Positions 1-7,777 of a stretch of DNA of 64,000 nt are shown here, piece after piece (position 1 is the first letter of the stretch; each line of letters opens with the position of its first letter). The DNA is taken from NCBI GenBank assembly GCA_963838795.1, contig CAWISL010000005.1:186001-250000 (forward strand). Direction: 5' to 3'. Below the pieces are notes generated by a model that saw only the letters and a list, made by a program, of their open reading frames with translations, did no database searches and was not told the DNA's origin. A program made the translations under genes and the position numbers. Source of the stretch: JAIBJN01 sp963838795 (GTDB lineage Bacteria > Actinomycetota > Thermoleophilia > Gaiellales > Gaiellaceae).

Positions 1-574
1 CGCTCTCGGCGTGAGCCCGTTCGACCATGACCGCCTTCGTCGAGAAGCCCTCCAGCTCGACGGCGACGTCCTCGACTGCCGCCTCGCCGCCCCTCTCCAC
101 GGGCTCGAAGGTCCCGGAGCGGACGAGAGCCAGCCGCGGCTCCCCTCTCCAGCCGACGTCGACGAAGACGGAGTCCTGCAACGCGGGGCGCTTGCCGACG
201 AGCGCCCCGTCGCGGAGCTCGAGATCGACGAGGTCCCAGTTGAGGCCGGCGCCGAGCCGCGCGGCGAGTCCGGCCGCGATGTCGGCCGAGAGGACGGACG
301 CGCCGAAGAGAACGGTGTCGAAGCCGTGCGCGCCCACGAGCCCCGCGAGGACGTCCACGCGCGGCTGCGGAAGCGGCGCGGCGAGCGCCGGGTCGTCGGC
401 GACGTAGACCGTCGTCGCGCCGTGGCGTCCGGCCTCCGGCGCCAGCGCCGTGACTCCGGAGCCGGTCACGACCGCCGCGACGTCCCCTGCGAGCTGGACG
501 GCCTTCGAGAGCACCCCGAGCGACCCCTTGACGAGCTCGCCCTCGTGATCCTCGAGGAAAACAATGGCCCGCAC
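1..574 (-). CDS. etfA: Electron transfer flavoprotein alpha subunit, N-terminal part
   Basis: The reverse strand reads from a GTG at 574 and stays open to the window edge, giving about 191 residues beginning VRAIVFLEDHEGELVKGS. EtfA pairs with EtfB to carry electrons from acyl-CoA dehydrogenases to the respiratory chain. Only the N-terminal domain is present; the FAD-binding C-terminal domain lies outside the window. The start G is shared with the TAG stop of etfB (TAGTG junction), so the two are translationally coupled in the usual etfBA order. The GTG start is chosen because it sits exactly at this junction and the first residues match the family N-terminus. Confidence 0.85.
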   Translation of the reverse strand, partial: MRAIVFLEDHEGELVKGSLGVLSKAVQLAGDVAAVVTGSGVTALAPEAGRHGATTVYVADDPALAAPLPQPRVDVLAGLVGAHGFDTVLFGASVLSADIAAGLAARLGAGLNWDLVDLELRDGALVGKRPALQDSVFVDVGWRGEPRLALVRSGTFEPVERGGEAAVEDVAVELEGFSTKAVMVERAHAES

Positions 575-1353
575 TAGATCAGCTTCCTGTCGGTGAGGTA
601 CTCGACGATCTTCTCGGCCGCGGCGCCGTCGTCCTCGATGCGGATGCTCTCCCCGCGCGAGGGCGGGTCGGCGAGGGCGAGCACCTCCGTCCGCGAGCCG
701 GCGTCGCCCACCTCCTCGAGCGCCAGGCCGAGGTCGGCGGCGGCAAGCGTCTCGAAGGGCTTCTTCTTCGCTCCCATGATTCCCTTCAGGGAGGGGTAGC
801 GGGGCTCGTTGATCGCGTCGGACACGGCCACGACGGCCGGAAGCGGGGCCTCGATGACGTCGTAGCCGTATTCGGTCTGGCGCTTGGCGGTCGCCTTGCC
901 CTCGGCGAGCTCGAGACTCGCCGCCTGCGAGACGACCGGCAGCCGCAGCAGGTCGGCGAGCGCCGACCAGAGGACTGCGCCGTCGGAGTCCGAGCCCTGC
1001 TGGCCGAGGAGGACCAGATCTGGCTCCTCGCGCTCGACCGCCTTCGCGAGCGCGCGGGCGGTCGCGAGGAGGTCGGAGCCAGAGAGCGCGTCGTCGGCGA
1101 CGTGGACCGCGCGGTCGGCTCCGATCGCCAGCGCCTTGCGGAGCGAATCGGCGGCCCGCGCGGGCGCGACCATGACCGCGACCACCTCGCCCTCCCCGGT
1201 GCGCTCCTTGATGCGGAGCGCCTCCTCGAGCGCGTGGGCGTCGAACGGGTTGAGGGCGGCGGTGCCGCTGCGGTCGAGCCGGAGGGTCCCCGGGTCGATC
1301 CGCGTGCGCGCGGATGCTTCCGGCACCTCCTTGACACAGACGGCGAGCTTCAC
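574..1353 (-). CDS. etfB: Electron transfer flavoprotein beta subunit
   Basis: 259 residues, the usual EtfB length. It begins MKLAVCVKEVPEA and contains the family features of an ETF beta chain: the NPFDAHALEEALRIKE segment, the AMP/adenine-binding region around LLGQQGSDSDGAV, and the TEYGYDVIEAPLPAV stretch followed by EPRYPSLKGIMGAKKKP, which matches the EtfB signature region. It forms the cytosolic ETF heterodimer with the adjacent etfA product and accepts electrons from acyl-CoA dehydrogenases, fitting the fatty-acid and acyl-CoA genes elsewhere in the window. It is the promoter-proximal gene of the etfBA pair and is divergent from the M23 peptidase gene across 120 bp. Confidence 0.95.
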   Translation of the reverse strand: MKLAVCVKEVPEASARTRIDPGTLRLDRSGTAALNPFDAHALEEALRIKERTGEGEVVAVMVAPARAADSLRKALAIGADRAVHVADDALSGSDLLATARALAKAVEREEPDLVLLGQQGSDSDGAVLWSALADLLRLPVVSQAASLELAEGKATAKRQTEYGYDVIEAPLPAVVAVSDAINEPRYPSLKGIMGAKKKPFETLAAADLGLALEEVGDAGSRTEVLALADPPSRGESIRIEDDGAAAEKIVEYLTDRKLI

Positions 1354-1473
1354 CGGGGGCGGATCCTATCGAGCCGGCCCCGTGCGCCCGCTCAAGTCTT
1401 TACAGGTTCCTGCCGAAGGGTCTGGTAGTCTCCGCGCCTTCCAGGCGCCGCGCCGGAGCGTCGGACCGCTCGA

Positions 1474-2373
1474 ATGAGCCGCCACCGGACGACAGCCGCA
1501 TCCCTTCTCGTCCTCCTTGCCGCGTGGGCCTTAGCAGGGACGGCGAGCGCCGGCGTCCCCCGACTGATCTTCCCGGTCCTCGGCGCGACGAGCTACTACG
1601 ACGACTTCGGCGCCCCGCGCCCGAGCGGTAGGCACCAGGGCAACGACCTGATGGCGGACAAGCGGACGCCGGTCGTCGCGGTCGAGGCGGGCCGGATCGT
1701 CAAGTACACGAGGTCTTCGAACGCCGGCTGCATGCTCTACCTCCACGGCAAGAGCGGCACGACCTACATGTACATCCACCTGAACAACGATCGCACGCTC
1801 CGAAACGACAACCGGGGCGGCTGCAGGAACAGGATCGCGTACGCGCCCGGGCTCGCGCGCCGCCAGTGGGTGCGCGCGGGCCAGCTGATTGCCTACGTGG
1901 GCGACTCCGGCGACGCGAACGGGATCATGTCGCACCTGCACTTCGAGGTGCACCCCAACGGCGGGCGGGCGGTCTCCCCGTACAGGTACCTCCGCCGAGC
2001 GCGCGAGCACCTCTATCCCCGCCCTGCTGCCGAAGCCTTCGACACCATGAGCATGCGTGTCTACGGCAGGGCGGTCAGGACCGTGCTCGACGTCGACCCC
2101 CAGCGGATCCGCATCCGCGTCAACCGGGTCATCCTGCTGGAGAACGGCTGGGAGGTTCGCCCCGCACGCGCCGTCACGGTGTCGGTCCCGCCCGAGGCGG
2201 TCGTTCGCCGGGCCATCGGGCCGGGGACGTTCGAGCCGATCGCGCTCGGCGAGTTTCGCCGACGCGACCGCGTCGTCGTCGTGACGAACGACTTCGCGGA
2301 GACCATCGCCTCTGCGCGAGCGGCGTCCCACGTCCACACGATCCGCGACATCCTCCTCCGCCTCGACACCTAG
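1474..2373 (+). CDS. Secreted M23-family metallopeptidase (LytM domain)
   Basis: 299 residues. Residues 1-26 form a signal peptide ending in a typical AxA site (TASA). The LytM/M23 zinc site is visible: HxxxD (His54-Asp58, in GRHQGNDL) and HxH (His154-His156, in MSHLHFEVHP). Enzymes of this family cut peptide cross-links in peptidoglycan, or act as non-catalytic regulators when the zinc ligands are lost; here the ligands are kept, so activity is expected. The C-terminal 130 residues have no recognised domain. The gene is monocistronic, divergent from etfB and convergent with thiE with a 7 bp gap. Substrate specificity cannot be told from sequence. Confidence 0.88.
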   Translation: MSRHRTTAASLLVLLAAWALAGTASAGVPRLIFPVLGATSYYDDFGAPRPSGRHQGNDLMADKRTPVVAVEAGRIVKYTRSSNAGCMLYLHGKSGTTYMYIHLNNDRTLRNDNRGGCRNRIAYAPGLARRQWVRAGQLIAYVGDSGDANGIMSHLHFEVHPNGGRAVSPYRYLRRAREHLYPRPAAEAFDTMSMRVYGRAVRTVLDVDPQRIRIRVNRVILLENGWEVRPARAVTVSVPPEAVVRRAIGPGTFEPIALGEFRRRDRVVVVTNDFAETIASARAASHVHTIRDILLRLDT

Positions 2374-2380
2374 GTAGGTG

Positions 2381-3007
2381 TCAGTCGCCCAGGGCGCGCC
2401 GGAGCGCGCTCGCTGCCCGCTCGGGGTCGGCCGCGTCGCCGATCGCGCGGACCACCGCGACGCGACGGGCTCCCGCGGCGACCACGTCTGCAACGTTCGC
2501 CTCGTCAATCCCGCCGATGGCGAACCAGGGGACCGGCGCATGGGACGCGGCGTGGCGAACGTAGTCGAGCCCGACGGCCGGCCTTCCCTGCTTTGTGGGG
2601 GTGGCGAAGACGGGACCGACGCCCAGGTAGTCGGCGTCGACCCGCGCGAGCTCTTCCGGGGAGTGAGTGGACTGACCCACCGGGAGGCCGAACCGACGTG
2701 CCGCGGCGAGCGGTAGGTCGTTCTGGCCCAGGTGGACGGCGTCGGCGCCGACGAGGACTGCGAGGTCAGGGCGGTCGTTCACGACGAACGGGACGCCGAG
2801 CCGGCGGGTCACTGCGCGAGCCTCCTCGAGCACCGGCAATAGCTCTCCGTCGGAGAGCCCCTTCTCGCGCACCTGCACCAGGTCGACGCCACCGCGCACG
2901 GCCGCCTCGAGGAAGGCGGCAAGGGACGGACGCGCCCCGGTGATCAGGTAGAGCCTGGAGCGCTCAGCCGCCGGCCACGGGCCGGGCGACGACGAGGTGA
3001 TCGCCAT
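2381..3007 (-). CDS. thiE: Thiamine-phosphate synthase
   Basis: 208 residues, normal ThiE length. It joins HMP pyrophosphate to the thiazole phosphate carboxylate to form thiamine phosphate. Visible motifs are LYLITG, VQVREKGLSDGEL, the pyrophosphate-binding HLGQNDLP, GVGPVFATPTK and AIGGI, all typical of the TIM-barrel family. It is the last gene of a thiG-thiS-thiE operon and its ATG start overlaps the end of thiS by 44 nt, implying translational coupling. A TPP riboswitch precedes the operon. Confidence 0.95.
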   Translation of the reverse strand: MAITSSSPGPWPAAERSRLYLITGARPSLAAFLEAAVRGGVDLVQVREKGLSDGELLPVLEEARAVTRRLGVPFVVNDRPDLAVLVGADAVHLGQNDLPLAAARRFGLPVGQSTHSPEELARVDADYLGVGPVFATPTKQGRPAVGLDYVRHAASHAPVPWFAIGGIDEANVADVVAAGARRVAVVRAIGDAADPERAASALRRALGD

Positions 3008-3170
3008 CCTCGAGCTGCACCTCCTCGTAGCGGGCCCGCTCCACCGGCTCGCCGTTTCGCTCGACGAGCGCGTACGACGATCCGAGCCCGAGCCGTTCGA
3101 GGAGCCCTGCCACGGTCTCGCCCTCGGCGACCTGCTGGTCGCGCCCGTTCACGCGGACGCTCGAGCTCAC
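2964..3170 (-). CDS. thiS: Sulfur carrier protein ThiS
   Basis: 68-residue beta-grasp protein. It begins SSVRVNGRDQQVAEGETVAGLLERLGL, a ThiS-like N-terminus, and ends in the essential Gly-Gly (VAGG) whose C-terminus is adenylated and thiocarboxylated to deliver sulfur to ThiG. Its ATG overlaps the stop of thiG (ATGA), and its end is overlapped by thiE. It acts in the cytosol in thiazole formation. Confidence 0.95.
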   Translation of the reverse strand: MSSSVRVNGRDQQVAEGETVAGLLERLGLGSSYALVERNGEPVERARYEEVQLEDGDHLVVARPVAGG

Positions 3171-3946
3171 GGCTCGTGCACGGCCCCGATGAGCGGGCTC
3201 GAGGCCACCGCCTCGGCGCCCTCCTCGATGATCCCCGCCCGAAACGCGCCCCGCCCCGCCTCCACAGCGAGCCGGAACGCCAGCGCCATCGCCGCCGGGT
3301 CGCCTGCGCGGGCGATGGCGGTGTTGACGAGGACGGCGTCCGCCCCGAGCTCCATGGACTCGGCGGCGTGCGAGGGAGCTCCCAGGCCCGCATCGACGAC
3401 GAGCGGCACCTCGGCCTGCTCGATCATGATGCGAATCGCATCGCGCAGCTTGAGCCCGCGCCCGCTCCCGATCGGAGCGGCCAGCGGCATGACGGTGGCG
3501 CAGCCGACCTCCTCCAGCTTCTTCTGCAGGACGGGGTCGGGCAGCACGTAGGGCAGCACCGTGAATCCCTCCTCGACGAGGGTGGCCGCCGCGCGCAGGG
3601 TCTCGACCGGGTCGGGAAGCAGGTAGCGGGGGTCCGGGATGACCTCGAGCTTCACCCAGTCGGGCAGGCCGCCGGCCCGCGCGAGGCGCGCGGTGCGCAC
3701 GGCCTCGTCCGCCGTCTCGCAGCCCGACGTGTTCGGGAGCAGGAGAACATCGTCCGGGAGGAATGCGGTGATGTCCTCGTCGCGGGCATCGAGATCGATG
3801 CGGCGCACGGCGACCGTGACGATCTCGGAGCCGGAGGCGGCGAGAGCCTCGCGCATCGTCTCGAACGTGTCGTACTTTCCCGTGCCCGTCAGGAGGCGCG
3901 AGCCGAACTCGCGCCCGGCGATGACGAGTGGATCCTTCGCGCTCAC
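3167..3946 (-). CDS. thiG: Thiazole synthase
   Basis: 259 residues with a GTG start at 3946. ThiG condenses DXP, a glycine-derived imine and ThiS thiocarboxylate into the thiazole moiety. Family motifs seen: FGSRLLTGTGKY at the N-terminus, LPNTSGC, VKLEVIPDPRYLLPDP with the Schiff-base lysine region, GSGRGL and the phosphate-binding segment near LVVDAGLGAPSHAAESMELG. It is the first gene of the thi operon. The start is fixed by the family N-terminus and lies only about 8 nt after the riboswitch aptamer, so ribosome access is probably controlled by TPP binding. Confidence 0.95.
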   Translation of the reverse strand: MSAKDPLVIAGREFGSRLLTGTGKYDTFETMREALAASGSEIVTVAVRRIDLDARDEDITAFLPDDVLLLPNTSGCETADEAVRTARLARAGGLPDWVKLEVIPDPRYLLPDPVETLRAAATLVEEGFTVLPYVLPDPVLQKKLEEVGCATVMPLAAPIGSGRGLKLRDAIRIMIEQAEVPLVVDAGLGAPSHAAESMELGADAVLVNTAIARAGDPAAMALAFRLAVEAGRGAFRAGIIEEGAEAVASSPLIGAVHEP

Positions 3947-3953
3947 TGTGGTT

Positions 3954-4032
3954 CGAGTCCCTTCGCTGGCATGACCCAGATCAGGTGGTGGCGGTCGGGG
4001 CCTCGCGGCCCCCTCTCAGCCCCCGACTAGAG
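3954..4032 (-). promoter_or_regulatory. TPP riboswitch (THI element)
   Basis: Read on the reverse strand, the leader carries the hallmark THI blocks in order: GGGGGCTGAGA, then CACCTGATCTGGGTCATGCC, then AGCGAAGGGACT. A closing P1 helix is visible (AGTC at 4025-4028 pairing with GACT at 3956-3959). The only plausible Shine-Dalgarno-like purine run before the thiG GTG (3946) lies in the aptamer 3-prime arm (AAGGGA), so TPP binding should hide it and repress translation. No intrinsic terminator follows. The identity is clear; the mechanism is inferred. Confidence 0.95.
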
Positions 4033-4101
4033 GCTCCCGCTCAACCCAGCCTACCAACGGGGCGTGAGCTCGAGGAGTGCAGGTGCGTGCTCATGCGCCG
4101 G

Positions 4102-4872
4102 TCAGCGGCCGTGGAACTCCGGAGGCCGCTTCTCCGCGAAGGCGGCCATCCCCTCCTTCTGGTCCTCGCTCGCGAAGAGCATGGCGAAGAGGCGCGCCTC
4201 GCTCTCGAGGTTGCTCCGGTGCGGGCCCTGGAGCGAGAGGTTGACGGCCTCCTTCGCGTAGGCGAGCGCCAGGGGGCTCTTGGCCTCCAGCGCCCGGCAG
4301 AGCTCGAGCGTCCGCTCGCGCAGCTCGCCGGGCTCGTAGACCGCGTTGACGAGGCCGTGCGCCAGCGCTTCGGCGGCATCGACCGGAATGCCGGTGAGGA
4401 TCAGGGCCTTGGCGAACCCGAGCGTGGTCGTGCGCGCAAGGCGGACGGAGCCGCCCCAGCCCGGAAGGATGCCGAGGTCGATCTCGGGCTGCCCGATGCG
4501 CGCGTTCGACGAGGCGAGGCGCAGATCGCATGCGAGGGCGAGCTCGCAGCCGCCGCCCAGCGCGTAGCCGTTGATCGCGGCGATCGTCGGCTTCGGCATC
4601 GTCTCGAGCAGGGCGCCGCAGGCGTGGCCGAGCTCTCCCCAGCGCCGCGCGTCGATCACTCCCAGGTCCTGCATGTACTTGATGTCGGCGCCGGCGATGA
4701 AGGCCTTCTCTCCTGCACCGGTGAGGACGACGACGCGGACCGCGTCGTCGGCGGCGAGGCCCTCGAGCGTGTCGCGCAGCGACTCGACGTGCTCGAGGTC
4801 GAGCGCGTTCATCGCGTCCGGCCGGTCGACCGTGACGATGGCGGTGCCCTCGCTCCGCTCGACCGAGATCAC
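4102..4872 (-). CDS. Enoyl-CoA hydratase/isomerase (crotonase family)
   Basis: 256 residues from a GTG at 4872. Crotonase features are complete: the oxyanion-hole segment AFIAGADIKYM (around residue 60), NGYALGGGCELALACD with Glu110, and IGQPEIDLGILPGWGG with Glu130, the two catalytic glutamates of enoyl-CoA hydratases. It hydrates 2-enoyl-CoAs in beta-oxidation-type pathways in the cytosol. The start overlaps the stop of the upstream mutase small-subunit gene by 4 nt (GTGA), so both are one operon. The exact chain length or branched-chain substrate cannot be read from sequence, but the coupling to a mutase small subunit suggests branched or C4 acyl-CoAs. Confidence 0.92.
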   Translation of the reverse strand: MISVERSEGTAIVTVDRPDAMNALDLEHVESLRDTLEGLAADDAVRVVVLTGAGEKAFIAGADIKYMQDLGVIDARRWGELGHACGALLETMPKPTIAAINGYALGGGCELALACDLRLASSNARIGQPEIDLGILPGWGGSVRLARTTTLGFAKALILTGIPVDAAEALAHGLVNAVYEPGELRERTLELCRALEAKSPLALAYAKEAVNLSLQGPHRSNLESEARLFAMLFASEDQKEGMAAFAEKRPPEFHGR

Positions 4873-5270
4873 GCTTCGACCGGCACGTTGGCGCGCAGGA
4901 AGGCGACGATCTCGGACACCGGAGCTCCCGGCGTGAAGATCTCGGCGACGCCCTGTTCCTTCAGCTCGACGACGTCCTCGCGCGGGATCGTCCCGCCGAC
5001 GACGACGAGCACGTCGTCGACGCCGTTCTCGCGCAGCCCCTCCAGGATCTTCGGGACGAGCGTCATGTGCGCGCCGGAGAGGATGGAGATCCCTACCGCG
5101 TCCGCGTCCTCCTGGATGGCGGTCTCGACGATCTGCTCGGGCGTCTGGTGGAGGCCCGTGTAGATCACCTCCATGCCGGCGTCCCGAAGGGCCCTCGCGA
5201 TGATCTTCGCCCCCCTGTCGTGACCGTCGAGCCCCGGCTTGGCGATCACGACCCGGATCTTCCTGGCCAT
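4869..5270 (-). CDS. B12-binding small subunit of an acyl-CoA mutase
   Basis: 133 residues beginning MARKIRVVIAKPG. This is the cobalamin-binding domain of the methylmalonyl-/isobutyryl-CoA mutase family, with the base-off DxHxxG motif at Asp15, His17 and Gly20 (GLDGHDRG), then SILSG and VVVGGTIP, which line the nucleotide tail. The catalytic large subunit is encoded separately, far away at 47226-48890; that subunit has isobutyryl-type active-site residues, so the pair may be an IcmA/IcmB-like enzyme. The start at 5270 is preferred over an ATG at 5306, because it matches family N-termini, avoids overlap with the divergent gene and has a -10 box at leaderless distance. Confidence 0.88.
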   Translation of the reverse strand: MARKIRVVIAKPGLDGHDRGAKIIARALRDAGMEVIYTGLHQTPEQIVETAIQEDADAVGISILSGAHMTLVPKILEGLRENGVDDVLVVVGGTIPREDVVELKEQGVAEIFTPGAPVSEIVAFLRANVPVEA

Positions 5271-5278
5271 GGTGCGCC

Positions 5279-5284
5279 AGTATA
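5279..5284 (-). promoter_or_regulatory. -10 box for a probable leaderless transcript
   Basis: The reverse strand reads TATACT, then 8 nt, then the ATG of the mutase small subunit (5270). A -10 hexamer at that distance puts transcription start at or next to the start codon, the arrangement of leaderless mRNAs common in actinobacteria. The -35 region is weak (GATGAC-like around 5302-5307) and lies within the divergent gene. Confidence 0.45.
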
Positions 5285-5994
5285 TGGAGGTGCGCCTGAC
5301 CGTCATCGGGTCGTCCCCCGCCTGGCCGAACCCCGGAAGCGCCCAGTCCGGCTACCTCGTCCAGGGGGACGGCTCCCTCTTGCTCGACTGCGGCCCGGGC
5401 GTCCTCGGCCGGCTGCGCGAGCTCGAGCTCTTCCCCAGCTCGATCGCCATCACCCACTTCCACCTCGACCACTGGGGCGATCTCGTCCCGTGGGCGTGGC
5501 TGAACGCCTACGGCCCGCAGGAGCACAGGATTGCGTGCTCGCTCTGGCTCCCGCCCGGCGGGAAGAGCCAGCTGGACGTGTTCGCCTCGCGCTGGGGGAA
5601 CGAGGCGATGTTCGAGAACGCCTTCGAACTGCGGGAGTTCGAGCCGGGGGTGCCGTTCTCGACCGTGGGCTTCGAGGTCGAGGCATGCAGGCTCCCCCAC
5701 TACGACCTCGTGTCGCACGGCTTTCGGGTGGGCAACGGCGGGAGGACGCTCGCGTACTCCGGCGACTCAGCCCCCACCGAGGAGCTCACCGCGCTGGCCC
5801 GCGGGGCCGATCTCTTCCTGTGCGAGGCGACCCTCGCCGATCCCGCGGCCGACGGCCTCCCGCGCGGCCACCTCTCCGCCGAGGAGGCCCTGGCCGCTGC
5901 CGACGGCCCCGTGCTCCTCACGCACCGCCCCGTCGAGCTCCCGGCACCGGACGGCGTTCCGGTGGCGCACGACGGTCTCGTCGTCGAGATCTAG
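5284..5994 (+). CDS. Metallo-beta-lactamase-fold hydrolase (RNase Z-like)
   Basis: 236 residues. The metal site motif THFHLDH is at residues 57-63 (His58, His60, Asp62, His63); further ligands are visible in LPHYDLVSHG, YSGDSA and LTHRP near the C-terminus. The overall order resembles ribonuclease Z / MBL phosphodiesterase-like proteins that hydrolyse phosphodiester or cyclic nucleotide bonds. The start at 5284 (MEVRLTVIGSSPAWP) is chosen because the mature family begins with such a strand; it leaves only 13 bp to the divergent mutase small-subunit start. Substrate is unknown. Confidence 0.85.
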   Translation: MEVRLTVIGSSPAWPNPGSAQSGYLVQGDGSLLLDCGPGVLGRLRELELFPSSIAITHFHLDHWGDLVPWAWLNAYGPQEHRIACSLWLPPGGKSQLDVFASRWGNEAMFENAFELREFEPGVPFSTVGFEVEACRLPHYDLVSHGFRVGNGGRTLAYSGDSAPTEELTALARGADLFLCEATLADPAADGLPRGHLSAEEALAAADGPVLLTHRPVELPAPDGVPVAHDGLVVEI

Positions 5995-6165
5995 GGGACT
6001 CTCGGGCCTAGCCGAAAGTCCAGCGGCACGGCGGCGAATCGGCGGTGGAGGCCGTCCATTCGTTCATTGCTCGACGACCCCCCTGCTAGTAGCTTCGGAG
6101 AACGGGCACGTTCGGGAGAGACGTGTCCCAAAACTTGAACACACCAGGGGGGTGGAGGTGCGGCT

Positions 6166-6182
6166 GGTTGTGCGGCACAACC
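6166..6182. promoter_or_regulatory. Perfect 7-bp inverted repeat before the sugar transferase gene
   Basis: GGTTGTG (6166-6172) and CACAACC (6176-6182) form a perfect inverted repeat with a 3-nt centre, 20 nt before the ATG at 6203. It lies where a repressor operator or an RNA hairpin controlling ribosome access to the first polysaccharide gene would be. Function is inferred from position only. The rest of the 208 bp gap (5995-6202) shows no other clear signal. Confidence 0.35.
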
Positions 6183-6202
6183 AAAACGGGGTGACCCGCT
6201 AG

Positions 6203-7729
6203 ATGAGCGCAATCCCGCCTGCGGCGACGCAGGCCTACGGAGAGATCTCCGGCACCCTCGACGAGCGCACCCTCGAGATCCTCGCCCGACGCCGGGAGGC
6301 GTCGAGACGCATCCGGCGCGGTTGGCTCGTCCGCCGGGCGCTCGTCCTGGCTGATCTGGTCGGCCTGGGGATCGCGTTCCTCGCGGCGAGCGCCATCTTC
6401 GGCGACCCCAACGGCTCGGACGCGGTGAGGCCGCAGATCGAGATGCTCGTCTTCGCCCTCACCCTGCCCGCGTGGGTGGTCGTGGCCAAGCTGTACGGCC
6501 TCTACGACCTGGACGAGGAGCGCACCGACCACTCGACGACGGACGACCTGGTGCCGGTGCTGCACCTGGTCACGGTCGGGAGCTGGCTCTTCTTCGCCAT
6601 CACGTCCGTGACGCGGACCGCGGACACGAGTCTCCCGCGACTCTTCGTCTTCTGGCTCTTCGCGATCATCTTCATCACTGCGGGTCGGGTCGTCGCGCGA
6701 ACGATCGCGCGCCGCACCATGTCCTACGTTCAGAACACGATCATCGTCGGCGCCGGCGACGTCGGCCAGCTAGTGGCGAAGAAGCTGCGCCACCATCCGG
6801 AGTACGGGCTGAACCTCGTCGGCTTCGTCGACGACCAGCCCAAGGACCGTCTGGCGAGCCTGAACGACCTCGCGCTCCTGGGCGGGCCCGAGCAGCTTCC
6901 GCGGCTGGTGCGGGTCCTCGACGTCGAGCGGGTGATCGTGGCCTTCTCCAACGACTCCCACGAGGAGATGCTCGATCTCATCCGCTCTCTCAAGGATCTG
7001 GACATTCAGATCGACCTGGTGCCCCGCTTCTTCGAGGTGATCGGCACGAACATCGGCATTCACACCGCCGAGGGCCTGCCGCTCATCGGGCTGCCCCCGC
7101 TGCGGCTCTCGAGCTCATCCGTCCTCGTCAAGCGCGCGATGGACCTGTCGCTCTCCGTCCTCGGCCTCCTGCTTCTGGCCCCTTTCTTCGCGGTCGTCGC
7201 GATCTGGGTCAAGCTGGACTCGAAGGGACCGGTCTTCTTCCGACAGGTCCGCGTCGGTCGCGGCGACCAGGAGTTCGAGATGCTCAAGTTCCGGACGATG
7301 GCCGTCGACGCCGAGGAGCGGAAGCACGAGCTCGCCTCGCTGAACAAGCACGACTGCGAGGAGGGCGACCCGCGCATGTTCAAGATCCCCAATGATCCCC
7401 GGGTGACCCGCGTGGGCGCCTGGCTCAGGCGGCTCTCGATCGACGAGCTGCCCCAGCTCGTCAACGTGGTCAAGGGCGACATGAGCCTGGTCGGCCCGCG
7501 ACCGCTCATTCTCGAGGAGGATCAGCACGTCGTCGACTGGCGGCGCAACCGGCTCAACCTGAAGCCCGGCATCACAGGGCTCTGGCAGGTGCTCGGGCGC
7601 GACGACATCCCGTTCGACGAGATGGTGCGCCTGGACTACGTCTACGTGACGACGTGGTCGCTTCTGAACGACCTCAAGCTGATCCTCCGGACGCTGCCGG
7701 CCGTCATCCGGCCGCGCGCTTCTTACTGA
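6203..7729 (+). CDS. Undecaprenyl-phosphate sugar-phosphate transferase
   Basis: 508 residues. The N-terminal third has about four membrane segments, followed by a Rossmann-like domain (NTIIVGAGDVGQLVAKKL) and a C-terminal bacterial sugar-transferase domain with its own membrane helix (near residue 315), KFRTM, LRRLSIDELPQL and VGPRPL motifs. This is the WbaP/CpsE/EPS_sugtrans architecture, which starts polysaccharide repeat-unit synthesis by moving a hexose-1-phosphate onto undecaprenyl phosphate at the inner face of the membrane. It is the first gene of the rightward part of the polysaccharide locus. The donor sugar cannot be predicted. Confidence 0.93.
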   Translation: MSAIPPAATQAYGEISGTLDERTLEILARRREASRRIRRGWLVRRALVLADLVGLGIAFLAASAIFGDPNGSDAVRPQIEMLVFALTLPAWVVVAKLYGLYDLDEERTDHSTTDDLVPVLHLVTVGSWLFFAITSVTRTADTSLPRLFVFWLFAIIFITAGRVVARTIARRTMSYVQNTIIVGAGDVGQLVAKKLRHHPEYGLNLVGFVDDQPKDRLASLNDLALLGGPEQLPRLVRVLDVERVIVAFSNDSHEEMLDLIRSLKDLDIQIDLVPRFFEVIGTNIGIHTAEGLPLIGLPPLRLSSSSVLVKRAMDLSLSVLGLLLLAPFFAVVAIWVKLDSKGPVFFRQVRVGRGDQEFEMLKFRTMAVDAEERKHELASLNKHDCEEGDPRMFKIPNDPRVTRVGAWLRRLSIDELPQLVNVVKGDMSLVGPRPLILEEDQHVVDWRRNRLNLKPGITGLWQVLGRDDIPFDEMVRLDYVYVTTWSLLNDLKLILRTLPAVIRPRASY

Positions 7730-7777
7730 GCCACGTCGCCGGCCGACCCGAAGAAGCCAGCCGCTACGCTCGCGGGT

